This document shows positions 41,865 to 54,770 of a stretch of DNA of 64,000 nucleotides, one piece after another (within the stretch, counting starts at the first letter, position 1; each line of letters begins with the position of its first letter). The position numbers and the translations under genes were made by a program. This DNA comes from Odontocerum albicorne (lineage: Eukaryota > Arthropoda > Insecta > Trichoptera > Odontoceridae), in NCBI GenBank assembly GCA_949825065.1, contig OX463844.1, forward strand, positions 27,065,056 through 27,129,055, read 5' to 3'. The notes under the pieces were generated by a model. That model saw only the letters and a program-made list of their open reading frames with translations. It ran no database searches and had not been told where the DNA came from.

Positions 41865-44060
41865 GGTCACTTATTTTAGGGCAGTAGGTTTTAAAGATTG
41901 CTTGATGGTTTTATAATAATTGTTTATTATTTGTTGTTTTTTTTACTGTCAGAATACGAGATGTGGTTTTGTTGGCTTCATGGATACTTGACACTCAACG
42001 CATCGCGACGCGACAGCCGTTCTTTACAGTGGACGAGCAAGAACTGACCTGCGCCATTTCTCTCAGTAATTGTTCCGGTTGCAGATGGTTGAAGATGGTG
42101 TCCTAACACTCATCTATAAAGATCTGGCATATTTCCCCCCCCATTCGTCACAACAAATAGTTTCATTTTTTTCTACTAACCGAAGAAGACAAAAAATGTG
42201 CCTTGATTCGGTTTACATTATTTTATTTTTTCTTGATATAAACAATATATTTTAATAATACTAGTTAAACATTAAGTTTGATATAATCAATTTGTAAAAT
42301 ATTTTAAAGTAACATGATGTGTCATTTCTTAATTATACTTAAAATGTTTTCAATTTTTATCTTCAAAATTATGACATTGACAATTCTCACGAAAAGATAA
42401 GATTTAAATGTCACAAATGACTTATTTGTTATTAAATTATTTTATTTAATCTCACATGACATAATTAGCTAGGAGTCACTGTATAACCATTAAAATAATT
42501 AGTTGTATGTATTTTTATCTAATTATAAGTTAATATGTACGTGTTAGCTATTTAGAAGAAATTTAAATATTTTTTTAAAAAATAATACACGTAGGAAATT
42601 AATATACAGTTAGTTAGCTTATAGTCTTAATGAAGAAATTAGATTGGTTCTACAGTTCTTAAATAATTGTATAAATATAGCCTTTAGTAAATTTATAGAT
42701 TATTGATTGCTTAAGTAAATCAAAATTAAACTAGTCACATTCATTTCTTCGAATACTTTATTTGAACCACGAATGGTAGAATAAAATCGTCTATGAATAT
42801 TTAAATCTACTGGGTTTGTTCCATACGAATTTCAGTAATATTTTACTATTTTACCTTATTGACATTGCTCTCATGTTCGTAACCACTTGATTTATAGCTG
42901 TAGAATAACCAGTTAGAACTATATTATCGATGTAGTATTTAAAATAACCTCATGACTAACTGATTATTGAACACTTCATTGTAAAAACAATCTGGTGGGC
43001 TTTTTGGCAGGCGGCAATGTCTTCCAACCAACTTAACAAAAGTAAATAAAGAAAGTTATATGGTCGCAAAAAATATTCAAACGAATATTCATCTTTATGG
43101 AATTTATAAACATATGTACAATATAATAAAAGTAAAAGCAAGACATCATCAATCAAAGGAAGAGGAAGGGATGGGGGAGAGGAAAGGAAAATCAGGGATG
43201 AAACATGTTATATTACTGACTAGAAATTAAGAGTTTTTTCAGTCGCTTCGTAAAACATACCAATAACGGAGCTAATCTAACATGAGTTTGTAACTGGTTT
43301 CAGAGTCTCACTGCTATGTGACATACTCGTATAATGAATGTGTTTTTTAAAGATTTATAACCACGTGGATCAAAGCACGATATATAAATAATTTATAATC
43401 GTTTTCATATACTCGTATGTTTAAAGCTATTCGCTTAATATGTTAGCTGTAGTATGACACACCAATTATAGGATCGTTTTTTAAGGTTTGCAAACACTTG
43501 ATTAACAGTAGTAATAGACATATAAAGAACATATAGTTATATTTCAATATGTTTGCAGCCACTTGGAATCACTGTAGCATGACTTATAAAGAAAATACGT
43601 TTTTTTAAATGTCTTAATTTTCTTAAATGTTAAAAATTGGTGTCTTTAAAAGTAAATAATAATGAGGTTTAACAAAATGATGTTATTTTGAAAAGACACC
43701 ACTACAACTTGAAATTTAAAAATTATCTACAGAAAATGATTTTTTATTACGGGTTCTCACTTTCTTTTCTCATAACTGACCAGATGTAAAAGAAAAAAGC
43801 ATCGGACATGCTCCACTAGGAAATAAGAGTATGTAAATATGCACCGCAAGAAAGAAAAACTATGTAAATGTGTTGCAAAAATTTACTAAATTAGTCAATT
43901 AAATGATAATAGGATAATGTCGGGACATTAATCTTAATATAAAGGATAAAGCAAACATTTTCAATTCGGTAGATCAGTGTAAATTAACAGCGCTAAAGAT
44001 GTGTTTGAATTCCATTCATCAAAATAATTATACAATACAAAGTAAATTTATCTTTAATAC
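41865..44060. other. no gene recognised
   Basis: About 2.2 kb of very AT-rich DNA upstream of the Osiris-like gene. No frame with protein character. Footprint words at 43324 and 43410. Confidence 0.5.
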
Positions 44061-44063
44061 ATA

Positions 44064-44470
44064 CACGCTCTGTCCAATAGGAAAGGGGGCTGATTTTATT
44101 TTCGCGTAATCACCAGCGCCATCTGTGGATGATTAAATGGGTTAACTAGCAACACATTTCGACTATATTCCGTAAAAATTTCAAAGCGTTGGCATCGCTG
44201 GTTCATTCGTAATGAAGTAACAATTGACAGTACCTTCTGAGTCTCGGTCTGAAAAAGGGCAATGAAGTAACGTGCCAACATTAAATTTTATTTTAAATTG
44301 GGTAAAAGTGCCACAGAAATGTTTTAAATATTTCAAACTGTTTATGGTAGTGAAGCAATGAGTCGTAAGAACGTTTTTAAGTAGTATGCAAGATATCGTG
44401 TTGTTTGAGAGAGTATTGATGATGATTTGCATTGACAGTTCGTATAGAAGATAATGTTCAAAAAGTGGCC
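44064..44470 (+). pseudogene. decayed mariner, 5' third only
   Basis: Starts after TA with CACGCTCTGTCCAATAGG. The transposase N-terminus reads across stops: KFYFKLGKSATEMF, IFQTVYGSEAMSRKNVFK, YARYR, then ESIDDDLH and MFKKW. This is the HTH region of a mariner (KLGKSATE...VYGDEAMSR pattern). It is truncated where a tandem repeat begins. The first ~170 bp match 113-271 inverted. Confidence 0.75.
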
Positions 44471-44795
44471 AAATCTCTCATTATAGTTGATATATTACCC
44501 GTACCAAATCCCTTATTATTGTCGCTATATTATGTATATCTCCGTACCAAATTCCTCATTATAGTCGCTTATTCTATATATGTTATATCCGTGCCAAATC
44601 CCTCATTATAGTAACTATATTCAATATATATCCGTGCCAAATCCCTCATTAAAGTCGCTATATTCAATATACGAGTATATCCGTGCCAAATCCATCATAA
44701 TATTTGCTATTAATTTAATATACAATACATATCTCCGTACCAAATTTCCTCATCAAAGATGCTTTATTCGATATACGAGTATATCCGTGCTAAGT
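44470..44795. repeat. ~50-60-bp tandem repeat, about six units
   Basis: Units follow ccgtgccaaatccctcatta, then (t)agtcgctatattcaatata, then tatccgtgcc with indels. Two units contain an extra cgagta at the TA (44670 and 44774). Confidence 0.9.
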
Positions 44796-44879
44796 GCAAA
44801 CTGGATCCTATTATTGAAAGGTCTTTTTTAAATCACGGAAATCATTTTTTATTTATTTGTATGATACTTCTCACCATAT

Positions 44880-45155
44880 TCGCATTAGTGATGTGCACAT
44901 GTTGAAGAGTATAACCGGAGTAAAATATTGTCTTTTTAGAACCACTTGAGTAGGCACGAATTCCCTGTTCGACATAGTACTCGTACTAACATACGAGTAG
45001 TTGGCAATTCGATCACACGAATTTAGCGATGCAAGCATTTCTCCCGTACAAACTCTTAAACCAAACTAAGACCATTTTTTTGGGTTCCAACCTGTAATTG
45101 AACCCGAAGCCCGTAAGCTGTATACCAAAATCTTTCCAACTAGGTAACGAAGCTT
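44880..45155 (-). mobile_element. tRNA-derived SINE copy, nearly full length
   Basis: Minus strand: head TTACCTAGTTGGAAAGATTT with B box GGGTTCAATTAC, then GGTTTAAGAGTTTGTACGGG, GTGCCTACTCAAGTGGTTCT and TATACTCTTCAACATGTGC. Two footprint words (44978, 44992) sit 14 bp apart inside it. Confidence 0.7.
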
Positions 45156-45159
45156 GTTA

Positions 45160-47045
45160 CCAGTGAAATTGAGTTTATATTATTTCGAAATGAAATCCCT
45201 CAAATCGTGTTAATATTCCATTCACCAAATATATAAGCAAAGTTTTCTCACTGAAGGGGCTAAAACGCTTGTACCTCAACATACTATACTATATAAATTA
45301 GTTGCTAGTGTCATAAAAATATTTCAAAATGCATTTTTTTATAATAGGTATGGAAATTCACAAAAAAACTCTTGAAAACCACTTGTAAAACTTCATGTAA
45401 ACAAATTGTTGACTTTTTTTCGTACGCTTTGTACTAAATTATTTTAAATAAATATCAGTAATGTATTGTGAATTTATGATATGACGTGATGGTATTTATG
45501 GTATTTACAAATTCCTCGTAAACATATTGAGGGCATACATTATTTTCAGCAATATTTGTTAACATTATCTCAAACATCTATTATGCAAAGGTATCTGTTA
45601 TTTAGTTACTTCGATGTATTATATAATAAATGATGTGTAACATTTAATAGTGTACGGGATTAACAGGAATGACACAAACTACTCTCATCCATCGAGGCTG
45701 GTCCGCAGCTCGACACTCACGCCTGAATTCATGGTCCGACTTTAAAACTAAATGTTAAATCTTAACTATTTTTAACTGAATAAATAAATATTTCCTGTAA
45801 TTAAGAAGTCGCGTGGTTTCATTTATTTTGCGGTCAGCCCATGACATTTTAATGTTAGAAATTAGTATTTAGACCGGACTATGATTTTGGATATCAATGT
45901 CTGAACACGATAAACAAGGATTGCGAATATCCTTATCAAAATAATACAACATATAACTTTCCTTAACACAAATAAAAATAACACTGATAGAAAATAAATA
46001 AGTCGTATGGTAAATTTATCATCAGGGATCCTTTTGACAAGTCATGTATCTTTCTCCATGCATCCTACTAACCTATTGCTCTGAGAAGGCTGACCAACGG
46101 AACAGGTTAGATCTAGGCAAGTGAATAACTCTCCTTTTAGGATGTGGTCGAAGGTTTAATATACACCTGGTCTAACAGAATACTTACTTTTGCATTAACT
46201 GGAATAAAACCAGTCTTGATAGAACGGTTGAGTGTAGGAAAAGCTATCGTTTCATTTGAATGTATTTTAGGTCGAATAAAATACTTGTCAATGAGATATT
46301 TGTACAAAATGGAAAGCCAACTTTTGACTTTCTCTGAAGTCTGCTGTTAAGATAGTGATGATTAGAAGAAAAGAAAATAAGAATACAATTTTAAATTTTA
46401 TACTCAGATCCAATAGTGGATCACCACCTATTATTTATCATTACAATTTACGTCAAGATTATTACTTTTGAAATTTGATTCAATAACTATTTTATAGTTA
46501 TATACGGATATAGGATTCGATTTTCAATACTCTTATTTATTTTAACACTTTCATTTATACACATGTACCTATATGTATACATACTATGAATTTATTGCAT
46601 TAATCAACCAGATTTTGTTTCAAAAATATTATACGAATAGACATCCATAACCATGTTTTCAATTTAGTAAATTAATATAATACTGATAAATAGCCTGTCA
46701 AAAATAAAGTACGTAAATCAAAACTGTAATGTATTTTGAAATGTTATTGAAATTCAATTTTAAGTTCTTAAATATTTATATTTAACTATTTAAAAGTAAA
46801 GTCATCTCTTTTTAATAAATACATTATTTGCTTTGAGTATATCAAGAAGGACAAATATTATTATAAAAATTAAGAGTTGAACATGATTTGAGTATAGGAT
46901 TTCTTGCATTACTAATTAAATTATGAATACATTTAAGTACTGTAACAAAAATGATGTTCAGATACTCAAAAATTCTGCATTCAAACATGTTTCAAAGAAT
47001 CTTTTTTTTTTTTTCAATATGACAGCTGATACGTATAGATTATTT
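45160..47045. other. no gene recognised
   Basis: About 1.9 kb of AT-rich DNA. The short frames at 46144 and elsewhere have no family signature. Confidence 0.5.
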
Positions 47046-47059
47046 TGTTTTGGTTTATA

Positions 47060-47590
47060 TGGCATCACTTGACACTCGCGTATACTCCTTCATATATAAG
47101 AGCTCACGGTCATTATTCAATAAGAATGTTTCTATGGCATCACTTGACACTGGCGTATACTTCTTCATGTATAGAAGTGCATGCCTATTATTATTAATAA
47201 TAGGCATGCACTTCTATATATTGCGCCGATATTGCCCGAGTGAAAAGAACTATTGAGATCCTATGAAGTGGACATCACTTGACACTGGCGTATACTCCTT
47301 CGTATATAGGATTTTAGCCCATTATTTAAGAAGAAGAATCGAGTGCGCCGATGTCACCAATATGAATAGAAGTAACGAGATTCTATGAAGTGAACATCAC
47401 TTGACACTGACGCATACTCCTTCATATATAGGAGTTCACGGCCATTATTTAAGAAGAAGAAGAAGAACCAGGTGCGCCGATGTCGCCAATGTGAATGGAA
47501 GTAACGAGATCCTATGAAGTGGACATCACTTGGCACTGACGTATACTCCTTCATATAAGAATTCATGACCTTTATTCAAGAAGCAGAAGA
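47060..47590. repeat. ~120-bp tandem repeat, about five diverged units
   Basis: Five copies of catcacttgacactggcgta + tactccttcatatataggag, the later ones joined by gtgcgccgatgtcgccaatg and gatcctatgaagtgga. Open frames here, including 47566-47354 minus, come from the repeat. Confidence 0.9.
47170..47218. repeat. perfect palindrome, 24-bp arms, 1-nt centre
   Basis: tatagaagtgcatgcctatt plus atta is followed after one t by its exact complement. It lies inside the second unit of the tandem array and replaces the normal unit sequence. Confidence 0.95.
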
Positions 47591-47599
47591 CGTAGAATC

Positions 47600-48955
47600 G
47601 GCGAGAATGGTTTATGTATATTAGAGTAAAAGCAACAAAAATCAAAATAAAGATAAATCTTAAGGAAAATAGGGATAAGGATTAGAATTGTATAGGAATT
47701 AGGAATAAAAAAATATTTTTTTAATGTTTTTCTGAATAAAGCCGACGTCTTTTTTTCATATATCCTACACTAGTATTAGGTAATTATAATAATAGAAAAG
47801 GGGGAATTTAAAAACACCAAAGAAGAGAATATGTCACATTACATAAAAATTTATAAAATTAGCAATTAATTCGGAAAAAAAATATATAATCATACTTGTT
47901 CTTTGTAATATGAAAAACACTCTTATTATTTGTAATAAAAACAACACGAATAATTTGAATAATTAATTTTAGAATAAATATACATACACATTTAAATAAA
48001 TAAACAAAATTGTATTCGTTAACCTAAATGAAAAACCAATTAAGAATAATTTACAAGAGCACATTGCACTTGCTTGAAAATTAAAATTACTGTCAATTGA
48101 TTCTTCAGAGATGTCTCTTTACTTTTAGCTAAAATCCATTCTTCTTATAATGCCCATTAGTTCTTCTAAAAGGAAACTTTTAATATTATAAAATGGTCAC
48201 GAGTGTGTTTAGAGCAGTTATTGTGAAATACGTTTAAATAAACTGTCGAATTATAAAAGTTAAGTTAAGCGATATCAATGCGTAGGAGAATATACGGTAA
48301 CGTATTTTTCACTTTTTTTTATATTAAGCAATTGTTTTTATCAATTCTATATAGACACAAAGCTATCTATATTTTCAATTCAACAAAGTTATTTTCTCGT
48401 TTATCTATTAGTCTGAAATATGTTTAAAATTTATGGTTTTATTTACAATGTTCTTTTATCGTATTTATGATATTATCTTTAAAAAAAATTGTAACAAACA
48501 ATATTGCACTATGTACATTTTTACCAGGTTTGAACAGCATTTAAAAAATATACTGCATAACTGATAAATTATTTGTGAATTTTCTTTAAGATTTTCAAAA
48601 AAAATATCGAGTTATTTCCTTTTAAGTGTTGAATGCACATATTTGTGTTATTGCATTCTCAGTTGTTCGTTAAAAATCGTAAATATGTTAATGTTGGATA
48701 AAAGGTGCATATTTCATGAGTATGTTTATAATTAACCTTTGTTTTTCAGGCCTTAACGGTTTTTTTAATTCGTTAGTTGAACGTATAAAAAATGTATAAG
48801 AAGTGTCATATTGACTATGAAAATATTGACAAGAACTATTCTACAACACACATAAACATTCTGGATGAAATCAATAATCTAAGCATGAAATTAGTTTAAG
48901 TACTTATAAGTCATCCCATTCTTGTACGATTTTTGCAAGTTCATATACTTCAAGT
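47600..48955. other. no gene recognised
   Basis: AT-rich; includes the 3' flank of the minus-strand gene that starts at 49974. Confidence 0.4.
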
Positions 48956-48961
48956 TAAAAT

Positions 48962-49974
48962 CTAATTCTTATTTACATATTCAGGATCTTCCTCAGTATC
49001 TTCCCTAGCGTAAGGGCTGTACCCTGCCTTGGAGTGCCAGCCAGAACTATAAGTCTGGGCATAGGTAGGAGCTGCGTGGACAATTGGAACATGTGCTGCC
49101 TTATGAACCACTGGTACTACTGCTGGCCAGTCAGGTTTCTGGTAGACCAGAGGATAGACAGGTTGCTGGACCTGGGCTGCAAAAGGTACAGCGGCAGGAG
49201 CAGCTATGGCGGGTACGAAGTTCCTTGCGATAACCTAAAAAATAGATAAATGCTAGTTTTCATATTTTCCACTTTGCTCACCTAATCGCATTTTGTCGTG
49301 CTGAGATAAGAAAAACATTTCCAATTCTAGAAAATGGTTTCGGAGTGTCTTAGATCCGATAAACTTCTCTAACTTTGTAACGTCCATGGAAGGGTTTGTT
49401 TCATTTTTTTAAATCACTAATATATGTTTTCCATTTATCTACATAAAGTCAAAATTTTAAGCTTATTATGTTAGTATGCTAAAACGTATATTTTTTATCC
49501 ATTTTAAAAGTAACTTACACTCTGTATTATCTATACAAAGGACCTTCTGTATGTTTTGTGGACACCCTAATCTTACTTTGGTGGGGCGTTAGCAGAGAAA
49601 GAGCTTGTGGAATTATTTATGTGTCGTAGAGGAGATTTATGTATAGTTTTTTTCCCTTTTTTAAATGACTTATTTTCAAATCTTAAATTTTAAAATATTA
49701 ATAAAACGATATTTTATAAAATGATTGCCTAGCACTCTGTCTCTACTATGCTACCGAGTCTACGATTTTACGAGTATTACAGTTTAAACTAAAAATATGA
49801 TAAAAGGCAACAACATTTTTATCGCTGGTTTTAGTCCTCGATATTTATAATTACTTTTTTTTTCACACTGTAACCTCTTTTAACTTTTGGGTAGAGTAAA
49901 TATTAGTTGAAACTTACCTGACTGATTCCTAGGATAAGCAGAAGAACTCCGATGGCCAGACCCTTGGTGGACAT
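48962..49974 (-). CDS. small secreted Ala/Pro/Val-rich (cuticle-like) protein
   Basis: Two exons: 49974-49918 (19 codons, donor CAG|GTAAGT) and 49234-48962 (acceptor TTTTAG|GTTATC, stop TAG), phase 0, 109 aa in total. Exon 1 is almost exactly a signal peptide: MSTKGLAIGVLLLILGISQ. The mature part starts near ARNFVPAIAAPAAVPFAAQV, continues with VYPLVYQKPDWPAVVPVVHK and AAHVPIVHAAPTYAQTYSSG, and ends acidic (EDTEEDPEYVNKN). AAPA-type and Tyr/Pro/Val repeats are typical of low-complexity cuticular proteins of insects; no chitin-binding (R&R) domain is present. The first exon is too short to appear as an open frame. Intron 683 bp. Confidence 0.8.
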
Positions 49975-49979
49975 GATGG

Positions 49980-50235
49980 TTAGCGTAATGAGCAAGGTTG
50001 TCATCATTCCCATTTTGTACATGATGGGGATCAGCGCGAAACTCATTCGTTTCAAAAAGTGATGCCCAAAAGTTCTTCCCTCTGCTGCAATTTAAACATG
50101 ATAAGAGCAATGATAAAAAAACTGTGTTGATCGGAAGACAATACTATTTAGTCCCGTTAATCGAGTTTGGAACCATACCTCAGACTTGATTATAATACAA
50201 GCATATGCTCACAGGTAACAATAATTTCGCTGTCC
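49980..50235. other. 5' flank of the cuticle-like gene
   Basis: Should hold its promoter; I cannot point to a TATA box or initiator with confidence. The 76-aa minus frame ending at 49880 reads through exon 1 in another frame. Confidence 0.3.
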
Positions 50236-50239
50236 AATT

Positions 50240-50330
50240 CTTGACCTGATTGAAATTTTTTATAGCATTGGGAATCAAACCCGAAACCCCCATGTAGCAG
50301 ATAAGCTCGGCCAAGGAAGTTGTCTTATAA
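50240..50330 (-). mobile_element. SINE head fragment
   Basis: Minus strand tRNA-like head with B box GGGTTTGATTCCC and TGGCCGAGCTTATCTGC; truncated. Confidence 0.5.
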
Positions 50331-50334
50331 AGTA

Positions 50335-53185
50335 TGCCACGTTGTTGTAATTTTAATCCATGTTTAATAATAATAGTTGACAGACAAATATATTGACTAA
50401 AGAGCGTATGTTTTTATAATTACTTTTAAATGACAGCGTATAAGCGTAACTAAATAGAATCCAATGTAATAAGGTCGAGAAGTAAGATCTACTATTATAT
50501 ATACCAGATCATTCACACCTGCAATGCCACTCTGTTTTTGTTTATATCTGGAATGTAAAACATAAAATTAGAGAAGGCAAAGTGTGGAGTACCCCTGGAC
50601 TAAACTGGAAGTGACGTTGTTGTGTGGCCGTGTCTGAGGATTAAGAACTGGTCTCATCAGAAAACATACCACCAGCCCAAAACTTCTCTTCGATCCTTAA
50701 TTATACAACGCTAGGCGAAATAAGTGGTGTGCACTGTATTGCCAACAAGGAAAACACCAATGTAGCGTTTTTATTGAATCTAATGGAACAATATTTTTAA
50801 TATATAATTTTTGTTGAAGAGTTTAATTTAAACGAGAAAGCAGCAAAAATTATCTGACATCGAGAAATTTAACAAGGGGCAAGTCAGTTTTAATTCATCA
50901 TCAATAAAAAACCAATTGAATTTATCATTTTATTTTATTTTTTGATGAAATTTAACCCTCTTGCAAATTATTTTGTAATAAGTATTCTACATCGTCAAGT
51001 AAAGGGCTATTAGAGTAAAGCAGTATTCAACATTCTAAATTGGCATAGAAATTGATATTTTTATTTGTGCTATTTAAGTAATGGGTGCACATAGATACGA
51101 GTATTTAAGCGTCTAAGTCGTTTGAAAGTCAAACACTGCTCAAAACACTATTTAATTTATTGCTTCGTAGCAAACTAGGCATCCATTCTTGCATTTGGAG
51201 CCCGTTGGGATCACAAAACTCACTCAGAAAGGAAGATATAGAAAAAATATCAACGATATCTCTATGAGTGAGTTTGATGTCTATTCATGGATTTATCCTG
51301 ATCAGTTTTTTTCTGAGCATGTTTGAATATAATTCCTTGAGCGTACGAAGAAACCTTTGGATCCTGGTATACATTATCAGACTCGTTCGAGAAGCTGTGA
51401 GCTGTCCAGCAGTACTAAAAAAATTGCGTTAAATGTTCTTAACAATTACACTAGATTGCGCTAGCAGGGATTATTCCCAATCACATACATATAAGAATTG
51501 GTCTCCCTGCAGCTATGCCTATTAGAAGGGCTTTAACTTTCTTGTACGGGACTGCTTCAAATATTGACAAATTTACTATCACATTGTGAAAAATCAAAGA
51601 AAGTTTTCTTCTAACACTGAGGACGTTTAACATCGTCAAATTATTTAAGTGACTTTTGAATATTTATTTTAAATGTACTAACTGTCTTTTGCAATTAAAA
51701 ATTCCAATAAAATTATACAAAAGAATGTATTGAGAATGAAAAATAAATAAAAAAACACAGGGGCTCGCAGTACCAATATGGGGTTGGGCCACTTGCGATC
51801 AGGAGAGGAGCCACTAATAATATTTTATTATACGTGTATTGTGTTATTCACTACATATTTATTGTTTTTTTCAGATGGACTAAGGCCAACAACCAATAAT
51901 GACGAAACGCCGTATAGTGATATTTCAAATTTGGCTTATTTTAACAGTTTCCGTAACTAGGTAATATAATAGATGGTTGTCAGTTATTCTATGTATGAGC
52001 GACACATGTATGTGGATTAATAACAAAACACAGTGTTGAGAGACACAACCTATTTCGATAGCAAGGAGATCATAGTTCCAGAATAATCGGAAGGTTTCAC
52101 CTGCTGCTGTCTTGTACATGGTAGATTTATACAGGCTAGTATCTTGTTCCTAAAGAGCTTATATGCTATAAAAAATATAAATTTAGATGAAATTAAGTTG
52201 AAGGGTAAAACCAGAAGTGACTTCACCTCTCGTGCTTAGCATGAATACTAACCGCTAGACCTTTGCGGTGACGTTACATGGTACATTCAGCAAAGTAAAC
52301 ACTGTTTTTTAAATTCATTCATCTATTTCTCATGCCCCGCACTACCAAACATCGAGTTGCAATCTTCGAAAGGCATCAGGATAAGCCAATGATATTTAAA
52401 AAACCATCTAAGAATATCAAACGTAAAGTTCCAAGAGAAAAGAACAAGGAGTCTGTAGACTCGGTAATCGAGAAAGTGCGACATGGCCAATGCATTTATC
52501 ATATAACGCGCTACAACCAACCTTACTCGCTTGTGTTCCGATGATAACATTCAAGTACGTTAATTATACTCGTACATGTCCATTTCTGTTTCGGGATCTT
52601 AAATTTTCGCGTTCTATACATGTAACATACATGTACATATATCCATAAATCCGCTGTATTTAGATGAGAATAATTTTAATAGTATTATTTGAAGGAATTA
52701 ATTCACTTATCTCATTCTATTTACATAAATATTTTACATGTAATCAATTATAGGATTATGTTATACTAATTCTGCATTATATTTTATAAGTCTGATTTTT
52801 TGCTGATAGTTATTCTTTGGCAAAAAATATTTTGGGTGGTGTTCTTTGGCAAATGAGACGACTTTTTCGTTCCCTTTGATACCAAAACAGCTAAGTATCG
52901 AACCAAGTCAGCTTTTTTTATTGATTTTCAAGTTTATTTTATTTAACTTACTAAGTTTAATTTTATTTAAGATTTTATACTTCAGTGATTGATCTTAATA
53001 ATTTAATACTTACTAACAAATTCCATTCAAAAAAAGAAAAAGAGGTAAAAGTAAAAACCTTTAAAATAGAAAATATGCATGTATCATATTTTATTGTATT
53101 GTTCTATCGTTGTATGCAGTACAACCTGGCGGGGTTATTACCATGTGGCAATCTCTACCAACAAATCAGAAAGGTATTAAAGAGG
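50335..53185. other. no gene recognised
   Basis: About 2.9 kb of AT-rich DNA. The frame 52332-52544 (+, 70 aa, basic) has some protein character but no family or splice support. A weak tRNA-like remnant is near 52225-52280. Footprint words at 51096 and 52567. Confidence 0.4.
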
Positions 53186-53189
53186 CCTA

Positions 53190-53300
53190 TGGTGAAACCC
53201 GACTGGAATTCTTTTTTAAATTATCTGGATTCCAGCGGGATTTGAACCCGAAATCTTTGGATTGAGAGACAGGCGTCTTACGAACTAGGCCATCGAGGGT
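53190..53300 (-). mobile_element. tRNA-derived SINE head
   Basis: Minus strand CTCGATGGCCTAGTTCGTAA ... GGGTTCAAATCCCGC with both boxes well preserved; the acceptor stem does not pair, which argues against a tRNA gene. Confidence 0.65.
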
Positions 53301-53420
53301 ATGATAAGATGTATGGATGTGGCAATGACGAAAAATGTATGTCGGGATATAAGGAAGTGTAGATATTTTGTGTCTGTTTATCCTAATAGGGGCAAGGTGT
53401 GATGATGACGATGAATGAAT
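53300..53420 (+). mobile_element. LINE 3' tail (family A)
   Basis: agatgtatggatgtggcaat then cgggatataag and ttatcctaataggggcaagg + tgtgatgatg, like the ends at 15470, 17860 and 25070. It touches the head of the SINE, so the SINE/LINE junction may be one chimeric insertion. Confidence 0.5.
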
Positions 53421-53424
53421 TATT

Positions 53425-54580
53425 TGATGATAATGATGGACAAGATAGTATCAATAAATATTAATTATTTTAAAATGAATGAATTACTCAACATCTATTA
53501 CCCGAGACAAGTATTATAAATATAGTCATGACAAAGTGCGGGACTGGGATACTTGTCGTTTGTACCACAGCAGTTGGCTATATTAGCCCATTTTAAATAG
53601 GCATATCCTATTGTATATAAATGAAGAAAAAGACGCGAAAAATCGGCAAACACTAAATCTCCTTGTTCTAATTTCAAATACATCCGTGAATAAAGAAAAC
53701 ATTTTTCAATAACAAAGAAAACGTTACACCAAATATATACTCGTGCCCTCCTCTGGACAGGCATACGCCTTATTAGGCAGAGTACTTTTGTATAATATAT
53801 TTCATTGTAAAATTATAAAGAAGCACAAAAAATAGCACCTGCAGAATTTTTTTTTTTTCTTTTCGAGGCTAGACATTAGGCACGACGTTTTCTCGTTTAT
53901 TGAAAGAAGGCATCAGATTATATTTTTTAATTTTCGAAATTATAAACCGCGGTGAATTTTAGCTGATACATGAGATTCGCAAAGATAATATAAAATAAAA
54001 TTTAACTCAGAAATGATGAAGATATATGATACTAAAATTTATTTTCAGTATGTAATGTATTTTGTACGAATGGTGTATTATAAATATGTCGATATATTAA
54101 ATATATTTTTAATTACGGGAATAACCAATGTCTGAAATAAATTGCTTTCCACTATTAATTACCAAGTTTCTACAGATCAGTTGATAACTAGGTTAGATAC
54201 GAGTATATTCACAATTATATTAAATTACAACTTCCTTACATGCAATACGCTATCAAATTATTTGAAGAAAATAAAAACAGGTTTTTTTAATACTAAAGCT
54301 ATTTTAAACGTTTTATCTTATTTATATCGGTACATTGTCAAATTGAATAGATTTGTAAGTCAAGTTTTTAGGAACATAAGTTTTACAAGTATACTATATA
54401 AACGGTAAAAAATTATAATAAATGGCTTTGAAATTGAAGTTTTCAATAAGTAAACTCGTATTTTGAAATTATTTTGTCCATAATATTGTATGGAGGGAAA
54501 ACATACAGAATGAGAAAGAAGGAAAAAAACATTATAAATGCCTTTGTTATGTACTCGTAGTATTAGCGATGGATACAAGA
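53425..54580. other. no gene recognised
   Basis: AT-rich. The 88-aa minus frame 53764-53498 (LEQGDLVFADFSRLF) has no family match that I know. Footprint words at 54198 and 54552. Confidence 0.4.
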
Positions 54581-54584
54581 CGCG

Positions 54585-54770
54585 TCAATGTTCATAGATT
54601 ACCAAAAGACTTTCGACAAGTTGAAGGAAAATATTTTTTACATATTTTGCACATGCTACCTGAAAGAATAAAAGAAGTAAGGAGAAGCTGATGATCACGG
54701 GAACAGTTGTTAGAAAACGAGTAAGAGAGAGGTGTAGTATAAGATGGAGGAGCCAAATAAAATAGTTAGT
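54585..54770 (+). mobile_element. rearranged LINE fragment
   Basis: IDYQKTFDKLKENIFYIF (RT box DYxKAFD) jumps within 60 bp to LMITGTVVRKRVRERCSIRW, which belongs to the RT C-terminal tail (GRR..RGRxPIRWxxQ). The intervening RT was deleted. Confidence 0.6.

Noticed and set aside
42070..44060. Short frames upstream of the Osiris-like gene
   Set aside because: AT-driven open stretches without motifs, start context or splice sites.
47354..47566. 70-aa minus frame in the 120-bp array
   Set aside because: Repeat translation, with no start context or homologue.
52332..52544. 70-aa basic frame (MPRTTKHRVAIFERHQDKPM)
   Set aside because: Some protein character, but the opposite strand is equally open, there is no splice or family evidence, and I cannot support it as a gene.
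53222..53296. tRNA gene
   Set aside because: A and B boxes are present but the acceptor arms do not pair; the same head occurs in SINE copies with a common body.
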